DNA of 5,315 bases from Pseudomonas sp. (GTDB taxonomy: Bacteria; Pseudomonadota; Gammaproteobacteria; Pseudomonadales; Pseudomonadaceae), in assembly GCA_026398835.1 (NCBI GenBank), contig JAPLSD010000035.1, forward strand, positions 1 through 5,315. Direction: 5' to 3'. The notes under the pieces are model-generated. The model worked only from the letters and a program-made list of their open reading frames with translations. It did not search any database and was not told the DNA's origin. Within the stretch, counting starts at the first letter, position 1. Each line of letters starts with the position of its first letter. This document shows positions 1-5,315 of the stretch, in pieces. The translations under genes and the position numbers were made by a program.

Positions 1-1337
1 CGCACTGCGTTGCGGGCGTATTCCATGAACATCAGGAAGGTCGCGCCGTAAGGCACCAGACCGCCGTGCAGTGTCACGCCGTTCATGATCGCGCTCATGC
101 CGAACTCGCGAACGCCGTAGTACATGTAGTTGCCGCTGGCGTCTTCCGCGCTGACGCCTTTGCAGCCTTTCCACAGGGTCAGGTTGGAACCGGCCAGGTC
201 AGCCGAACCGCCCAGCAGTTCCGGCAGCAGCGGACCATAAGCATTCAATGCGTTCTGGCTGGCTTTACGGCTGGCGATGGTTTCGCCTTTGGCCGCCACT
301 TCAGCGATGTAGGCCGCAGCTTTCTCGGAGAAGTCAGCCGGCAGTTCGCCGCTCAGACGACGGATCAGCTCGTTGGCCAGCTCCGGGAACTCAGCAGAGT
401 AAGCCGCGAAACGCTGGTCCCACTCGGCTTCGGCAGCAGCGCCAGTTTCCTTGGCGTCCCACTCGGCATAGATGTCAGCCGGGATTTCAAACGGGCCGTA
501 GTTCCACTTCAGGGCAGCGCGGGTCAGAGCGATTTCCACGTCGCCCAGTGGGGCGCCGTGGCAGTCTTCCTTGCCTTGCTTGTTCGGCGAACCGAAACCG
601 ATGGTGGTTTTGCAGCAGATCAGCGTCGGACGCTCGCTTTTGCGTGCGGTTTCGATCGCGGTTTTGATTTCTTCCGGATCATGGCCGTCGACGTTGCGGA
701 TCACTTGCCAGTTATAGGCTTCGAAACGCTTGGGGGTGTCGTCGGTGAACCAGCCTTCGACTTCGCCGTCGATGGAGATGCCGTTGTCATCGTAGAAGGC
801 AATCAGTTTACCCAGGCCCAATGTACCGGCCAGGGAGCTGACTTCGTGGGAAATGCCTTCCATCATGCAGCCATCACCCAGGAACACGTAGGTGTGGTGG
901 TCGACAACGTTGTGGCCAGGACGGTTGAACTGCGCCGCCAGGACTTTTTCTGCCAAGGCGAAACCGACAGCGTTGGCCAGACCCTGACCCAACGGGCCAG
1001 TGGTGGTCTCAACGCCTGGGGTGTAGCCGTATTCCGGGTGACCCGGGGTGCGGCTGTGCAGTTGGCGGAAGTTTTTCAGGTCATCGATCGACAGGTCGTA
1101 GCCGGTCAGGTGCAGCAGCGAGTAGATCAACATCGAGCCGTGACCGTTGGACATGATGAAGCGGTCACGGTCGGCGAACGATGGATTGCTCGGGTTGTGC
1201 TTGAGGTAGTCACGCCAAAGTACTTCGGCGATATCCGCCATACCCATAGGGGCACCGGGATGGCCGCTGTTGGCTTTTTGCACAGCATCCATGCTGAGGG
1301 CACGAATGGCGTTGGCACGCTCACGACGGCTGGGCAT
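1..1337 (-). CDS. tktA: Transketolase, N-terminal two thirds (partial, runs off left edge)
   Basis: Transketolase is a cytoplasmic thiamine-diphosphate enzyme that moves two-carbon ketol units between sugar phosphates in the non-oxidative pentose phosphate pathway. The reverse-strand frame gives 445 codons starting [20 protein letters not shown], against about 663-665 residues in the family. Seen: His26 (SGHPGAP), His66 (SNGHGS), His100 (RTPGHPEYG), the cofactor motif GDG at 154-156 with its distal Asn185 (DDNGISIDG), His260 (CHGAPLG), and the catalytic Glu411 (VREFGMSA) in the pyrimidine-binding domain. Several positions equal the E. coli TktA numbering. The rest of the pyrimidine-binding domain and the C-terminal domain lie outside the window. 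The ATG at 1337-1335 is preceded by AGGAGA (1349-1344) seven nt upstream. The gene is divergent from the regulator-metK pair. No frameshift or internal stop is seen. Identification is very secure; the A/B paralogue suffix is conventional. Confidence 0.97.
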   Translation of the reverse strand, partial: MPSRRERANAIRALSMDAVQKANSGHPGAPMGMADIAEVLWRDYLKHNPSNPSFADRDRFIMSNGHGSMLIYSLLHLTGYDLSIDDLKNFRQLHSRTPGHPEYGYTPGVETTTGPLGQGLANAVGFALAEKVLAAQFNRPGHNVVDHHTYVFLGDGCMMEGISHEVSSLAGTLGLGKLIAFYDDNGISIDGEVEGWFTDDTPKRFEAYNWQVIRNVDGHDPEEIKTAIETARKSERPTLICCKTTIGFGSPNKQGKEDCHGAPLGDVEIALTRAALKWNYGPFEIPADIYAEWDAKETGAAAEAEWDQRFAAYSAEFPELANELIRRLSGELPADFSEKAAAYIAEVAAKGETIASRKASQNALNAYGPLLPELLGGSADLAGSNLTLWKGCKGVSAEDASGNYMYYGVREFGMSAIMNGVTLHGGLVPYGATFLMFMEYARNAV

Positions 1338-1347
1338 CGCTGATCTC

Positions 1348-1397
1348 CTGGGGGCTGAATAAAACGAAACGGAAAAAAGGCGAGCATTTTCCCCCAG
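1348..1397 (-). promoter_or_regulatory. Possible tktA leader hairpin masking the ribosome binding site
   Basis: On the minus strand CTGGGGG (1397-1391) is the exact reverse complement of CCCCCAG (1354-1348), whose last bases overlap the AGGAG Shine-Dalgarno of tktA. The seven-pair stem would enclose a 36-nt loop and partly hide the ribosome site. The upstream arm can instead pair with CCCCA at 1412-1408, giving a competing hairpin. The complementarity is seen directly. Function is inference, and the large loop weakens the case. If the -10 box were at 1420-1415, the transcript would begin near 1408 and the competing arm would be largely missing. Confidence 0.3.
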
Positions 1398-1445
1398 CGG
1401 ACGGCCTTGGGGCAATGATAGATAGTCACTCAAGCGACTTTTTCC

Positions 1446-1454
1446 TGTGGATAA
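1446..1454 (-). promoter_or_regulatory. Perfect DnaA-box 9-mer upstream of tktA
   Basis: The minus strand reads TTATCCACA, the consensus high-affinity DnaA box. It lies about 110 bp upstream of the tktA start codon, in non-coding DNA. I see no second box or AT-rich unwinding element beside it, so it is not an origin. It could be a DnaA regulatory or titration site, or chance: a given 9-mer is expected a few tens of times in a 6-Mb genome on both strands. Confidence 0.4.
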
Positions 1455-1529
1455 CCGCCCAATCTCTTGATGAAACCATTCTGCTATTCATTTACAGCGT
1501 GAACCCAGCCTCGGGAAGTGCCATTTATC

Positions 1530-1559
1530 GAGCAATATCAAAACTTTTTGATATTGCTC
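1530..1559. promoter_or_regulatory. Perfect 30-bp inverted repeat, probable operator of the downstream regulator
   Basis: The arms GAGCAATATCAAAA (1530-1543) and TTTTGATATTGCTC (1546-1559) are exact reverse complements separated by only CT. Dyad symmetry with a 2-bp centre and AT-rich core is typical of the operators of dimeric winged-helix proteins of the ArsR family. It ends 38 bp before the regulator start and about 190 bp before that of tktA. A transcription terminator is unlikely, because a 2-nt loop is too tight, no T-run follows, and no transcript is due to end here. Autoregulation of the regulator-metK operon is the simplest reading. The binding protein is inferred from position only. 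Confidence 0.75.
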
Positions 1560-1588
1560 TTGCGAGGATTTCGGACCCTCACTAGACT
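1560..1588 (+). promoter_or_regulatory. Candidate sigma-70 promoter for the regulator-metK operon
   Basis: TTGCGA (1560-1565) and TAGACT (1583-1588) are spaced by 17 bp, each matching four of six consensus bases. The -35 box directly abuts the 30-bp palindrome, so a bound dimer could block RNA polymerase. The predicted transcription start falls near 1593-1598, at or almost at the regulator's ATG. This is a pattern match only, and a start further upstream is not excluded. Confidence 0.35.
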
Positions 1589-1597
1589 GCCAGCCCT

Positions 1598-2593
1598 ATG
1601 AACCTACGCGTGCCTTCCATTCGCCATGACGAATCCGATGAGCTGGCTGCCCTGTGCAAAGCCGGCGGCGATCCGTTACGACTGAACGTATTGCGCGCGC
1701 TGGCCAACGATTCGTTCGGCGTGCTGGAGCTGGCGCAGATCTTCGCCATCGGCCAATCCGGCATGAGCCACCATTTGAAGGTGCTGGCCCAGGCTGACCT
1801 GGTGGCGACCCGCCGTGAAGGCAACGCGATTTTCTATCGTCGCGCCCTGCCCCACACCGCGTTGTTGGGCGGCAAGCTGCACGCAGCCCTGCTCGATGAA
1901 GTGGATAACCTGACCCTGCCCGCCGATGTGCGGTCACGGATCGCTCAGGTCCATGGGCAACGGGCCGCGGCCAGCCAGGACTTCTTCTCACGGGTCGCGG
2001 AAAAATTTCGTGCCCAGCAAGACTTGATCGCCGGCCTGGCGCAGTACCGCGAAAGCGTGCTGGCGCTGCTCGACAAGTTGAGTTTCAGCGACGACGCCAC
2101 AGCCATTGAAGTCGGCCCTGGCGATGGCGGTTTTCTGCCAGAGCTGGCGCAACGTTTCAGCCAGGTCACGGCACTGGACAACAGCCCGGCAATGCTCGAG
2201 CTGGCGCGCCAGGTCTGTGAACGTGAATCGCTGACTAATGTCAGCCTGCAACTGGCCGATGCATTGAATGGCGTGAGCCTTCAGGCCGATTGCGTGGTAC
2301 TGAACATGGTGCTGCACCATTTCGCAGCACCGGCCGATGCGCTCAAGCACATGGCCAAATTACTGCAACCAGGCGGTAGCCTGTTAGTGACAGAGTTGTG
2401 TAGCCACAACCAAAGTTGGGCCAAGGAGGCCTGCGGTGATCTTTGGTTGGGTTTTGAACAGGACGATTTGGCCCGTTGGGCCACCGCTGCGGGACTCGTT
2501 CCCGGGGAAAGCCTCTATGTAGGCTTACGTAATGGTTTCCAGATCCAGGTCCGCCACTTTCAGCGACCGGCTGGCGACACTCACCATCGGTAA
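1598..2593 (+). CDS. ArsR-family winged-helix regulator fused to a SAM-dependent methyltransferase domain (SahR-like)
   Basis: The 331-residue protein has two domains. Residues about 12-95 are an ArsR-type winged helix: LRLNVLRAL, then [20 protein letters not shown] with the recognition helix around 54-63, then a wing ([11 protein letters not shown], 71-81). The ArsR metal-site motif ELCVC is absent (here VLELAQI), so metal sensing is unlikely. After a linker, residues about 150-320 form a class I methyltransferase fold: motif I EVGPGDGG (171-178), acidic Asp194 after strand 2 (ALDNSP), [10 protein letters not shown] (233-242), and [12 protein letters not shown] (255-266). The role is inferred as SAM- or SAH-responsive control of metK, 17 nt downstream, with the palindrome at 1530-1559 as operator. 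SahR regulators of the methionine/SAM cycle are a known ArsR subfamily; membership here is by architecture and context. An in-frame TAG at 1583-1585 and the next Met at residue 56 leave ATG 1598 as the only sensible start, yet no Shine-Dalgarno precedes it. Whether the domain still methylates anything is unknown. Confidence 0.93.
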   Translation: MNLRVPSIRHDESDELAALCKAGGDPLRLNVLRALANDSFGVLELAQIFAIGQSGMSHHLKVLAQADLVATRREGNAIFYRRALPHTALLGGKLHAALLDEVDNLTLPADVRSRIAQVHGQRAAASQDFFSRVAEKFRAQQDLIAGLAQYRESVLALLDKLSFSDDATAIEVGPGDGGFLPELAQRFSQVTALDNSPAMLELARQVCERESLTNVSLQLADALNGVSLQADCVVLNMVLHHFAAPADALKHMAKLLQPGGSLLVTELCSHNQSWAKEACGDLWLGFEQDDLARWATAAGLVPGESLYVGLRNGFQIQVRHFQRPAGDTHHR

Positions 2594-2610
2594 ACTCAGG
2601 AAACATCGAG

Positions 2611-3801
2611 ATGAGCGAATACTCCCTTTTCACCTCCGAGTCCGTGTCTGAAGGGCATCCGGACAAAATCGCCGACCAGATTTCTGATGCGGTGCTGGAC
2701 GCCATCATTGCTGAAGACAAGTTCGCCCGTGTGGCGTGCGAGACTCTGGTGAAAACCGGCGTAGCGATCATCGCTGGCGAAGTCACCACTTCGGCCTGGG
2801 TTGACCTCGAAGACATCGTCCGTAAAGTCATCATCGACATCGGCTACGACAGCTCCGACGTCGGCTTCGACGGTGCGACCTGCGCGGTGATGAACATCAT
2901 CGGCAAGCAGTCGGTAGACATCGCCCAAGGCGTTGACCGCAGCAAGCCAGAAGATCAAGGCGCTGGCGACCAGGGCCTGATGTTCGGTTACGCCAGCAAC
3001 GAAACCGACGTGCTGATGCCAGCGCCGATCACCTTCTCTCACCAGTTGGTACAGCGCCAGGCTGAAGCCCGCAAATCCGGCCTGCTGCCGTGGCTGCGTC
3101 CGGACGCCAAATCCCAAGTCACTTGCCGTTACGAAAACGGTAAGGTCGTGGGCATTGACGCGGTCGTTCTGTCGACCCAGCACAATCCGGAAGTGTCTTA
3201 CAAAGACCTGCGCGAAGGCGTGATGGAGCTGATCGTCAAGCACGCGCTACCAGCCGAGCTGCTGCACAAGGACACCCAGTTCCACATCAACCCGACCGGC
3301 AACTTCATCATCGGTGGCCCGGTGGGCGACTGCGGCCTGACCGGTCGCAAGATCATCGTCGACACCTACGGCGGCATGGCTCGTCACGGTGGTGGCGCGT
3401 TCTCCGGTAAAGATCCATCGAAGGTTGACCGCTCCGCCGCTTACGCCGGTCGTTACGTGGCCAAGAACATCGTCGCTGCCGGCCTGGCCGAGCGTTGCGA
3501 GATTCAGGTTTCCTACGCTATCGGTGTCGCTCAGCCGACTTCGATCTCGTTGAACACCTTCGGCACCGGCAAGATCAGCGACGAGAAGATCATCAATCTG
3601 GTCCGCGAGTGCTTCGATCTGCGTCCATACGCGATCACCACCATGCTCGACCTGCTGCACCCGATGTACCAGGAAACCGCAGCCTACGGCCACTTCGGTC
3701 GTACGCCAGAAGTGAAGACCGTCGGCGACGACACCTTCACTACGTTCACCTGGGAAAAAACCGACCGCGCCGACGCCCTGCGCGCTGCCGCCGGTTTGTA
3801 A
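2611..3801 (+). CDS. metK: S-adenosylmethionine synthetase (methionine adenosyltransferase)
   Basis: MetK makes S-adenosylmethionine from L-methionine and ATP, releasing phosphate and diphosphate, and supplies the cell's main methyl donor; it is a cytoplasmic homotetramer using Mg2+ and K+. The 396-residue product is complete. Seen: the N-terminal [20 protein letters not shown] with His16 and Asp18, the signature GAGDQG (117-122), and the glycine-rich phosphate-binding loop GGGAFSGKD (260-268) followed by PSKVDRS. It is about 12 residues longer than the E. coli enzyme as I recall it, the extra falling near the C-terminus ([15 protein letters not shown], after HFGR). The ATG at 2611 has AGGAAA (2598-2603) seven nt upstream. 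It sits 17 nt after the regulator stop codon, indicating co-transcription, and an intrinsic terminator follows 18 nt after its stop. All expected motifs are present and the reading frame is clean. Confidence 0.99.
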   Translation: MSEYSLFTSESVSEGHPDKIADQISDAVLDAIIAEDKFARVACETLVKTGVAIIAGEVTTSAWVDLEDIVRKVIIDIGYDSSDVGFDGATCAVMNIIGKQSVDIAQGVDRSKPEDQGAGDQGLMFGYASNETDVLMPAPITFSHQLVQRQAEARKSGLLPWLRPDAKSQVTCRYENGKVVGIDAVVLSTQHNPEVSYKDLREGVMELIVKHALPAELLHKDTQFHINPTGNFIIGGPVGDCGLTGRKIIVDTYGGMARHGGGAFSGKDPSKVDRSAAYAGRYVAKNIVAAGLAERCEIQVSYAIGVAQPTSISLNTFGTGKISDEKIINLVRECFDLRPYAITTMLDLLHPMYQETAAYGHFGRTPEVKTVGDDTFTTFTWEKTDRADALRAAAGL

Positions 3802-3819
3802 TCGCTCTTCAGCTACACC

Positions 3820-3855
3820 AAAAGCCCCGCACGGTTCGCCCTGCGGGGCTTTTTT
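3820..3855 (+). terminator. Rho-independent terminator of metK
   Basis: The arm AAAAGCCCCGCA (3820-3831) pairs exactly with TGCGGGGCTTTT (3842-3853), giving a 12-bp stem with a GC core, a 10-nt loop, and a run of six T at 3850-3855. It begins 18 nt after the metK stop codon. The A-tract at the 5' side means it could also act on the opposite strand, but nothing on that strand appears to end here. Confidence 0.93.
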
Positions 3856-3870
3856 GTGCCCGCTGCTCGC

Positions 3871-5315
<1,445 letters not shown>

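Larger units (their letters stand above)
1338..1597. other. Divergent intergenic region between tktA and the ArsR-type regulator
   Basis: This 260-bp stretch carries no convincing gene. It holds the tktA Shine-Dalgarno sequence (1344-1349), complementary G/C runs that could fold in the tktA leader (1348-1354 with 1391-1397), an imperfect 16-bp palindrome at 1424-1439, a perfect DnaA-box 9-mer (1446-1454), and a perfect 30-bp inverted repeat (1530-1559). A TATCAT hexamer on the minus strand (1420-1415) matches five of six bases of the sigma-70 -10 box and could serve tktA, but no good -35 sits at the right distance. I see nothing recognisable in 1455-1529. Confidence 0.8.

Noticed and set aside
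1226..1234. Other GATAT half-sites resembling the operator core (also near 4713 and 5137)
   Set aside because: They lie within coding sequence, lack the second arm, and are short enough to occur by chance.
66..1343. Long plus-strand open frame of 425 codons opposite tktA
   Set aside because: It lies antisense to an intact transketolase with all active-site residues. GC-rich third positions commonly leave such frames open, and its protein has no recognisable family features.
1446..1454. Replication origin or oriC fragment
   Set aside because: Only one DnaA box is present, without the usual cluster, AT-rich repeats or dnaA/dnaN neighbours.
1530..1559. Palindrome as an intrinsic terminator
   Set aside because: The loop would be 2 nt, the stem is AT-rich in the centre, no U-tract follows, and no upstream plus-strand gene ends here.
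1338..1597. SAM or SAH riboswitch ahead of the regulator-metK operon
   Set aside because: I see none of the conserved cores or multi-stem layout of such riboswitches, and the best promoter leaves almost no leader.
2596..3243. Minus-strand open frame of 215 codons opposite metK
   Set aside because: It is a shadow of metK codon bias, rich in Val, Asp, His and Gln without motifs; metK on the other strand is unambiguous.
3736..3770. Extra residues near the MetK C-terminus relative to E. coli as a possible novel insertion
   Set aside because: As far as I recall, Pseudomonas MetK proteins share a length near 396 residues, so this is ordinary lineage variation.

Overview
The window looks like a housekeeping stretch of a Pseudomonas chromosome, most likely the P. 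fluorescens group. The basis is the protein sequences as I recognise them by eye, GC-rich coding DNA with strong third-position GC bias, and an intergenic REP-like repeat of the kind common in fluorescent pseudomonads. No database search was run.

Layout, left to right. (1) 1-1337, minus strand: the N-terminal two thirds of transketolase (tktA), running off the left edge. (2) 1338-1597: a divergent intergenic region holding the tktA ribosome binding site and a possible structured leader, a perfect DnaA-box 9-mer, and a perfect 30-bp inverted repeat just upstream of the next gene. (3) 1598-2593, plus: a two-domain regulator with an ArsR-type winged helix fused to a Rossmann SAM-dependent methyltransferase domain. 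(4) 2611-3801, plus: complete metK (S-adenosylmethionine synthetase), 17 nt downstream of the regulator and closed by a strong intrinsic terminator. (5) about 3871-3938: REP-like repeat. (6) 4050-5315, plus: NAD-dependent DNA ligase LigB, cut by the right edge after 422 codons, with a signal-peptide-like N-terminus.

How the genes fit together. The regulator and metK look like one operon. A DNA-binding domain joined to a domain that normally binds SAM or SAH, beside the SAM synthetase gene and behind a large palindrome, suggests feedback control of the SAM cycle, as described for SahR-type ArsR regulators. tktA (pentose phosphate pathway) and ligB appear to be separate transcription units. No mobile element, CRISPR array, tRNA or rRNA was seen. 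The items most worth following are the palindrome and fusion regulator as a SAM/SAH sensing circuit, the apparently near-leaderless start of that regulator, the possible ribosome-site-sequestering hairpin before tktA, and the export-like N-terminus and paired cysteines of LigB.
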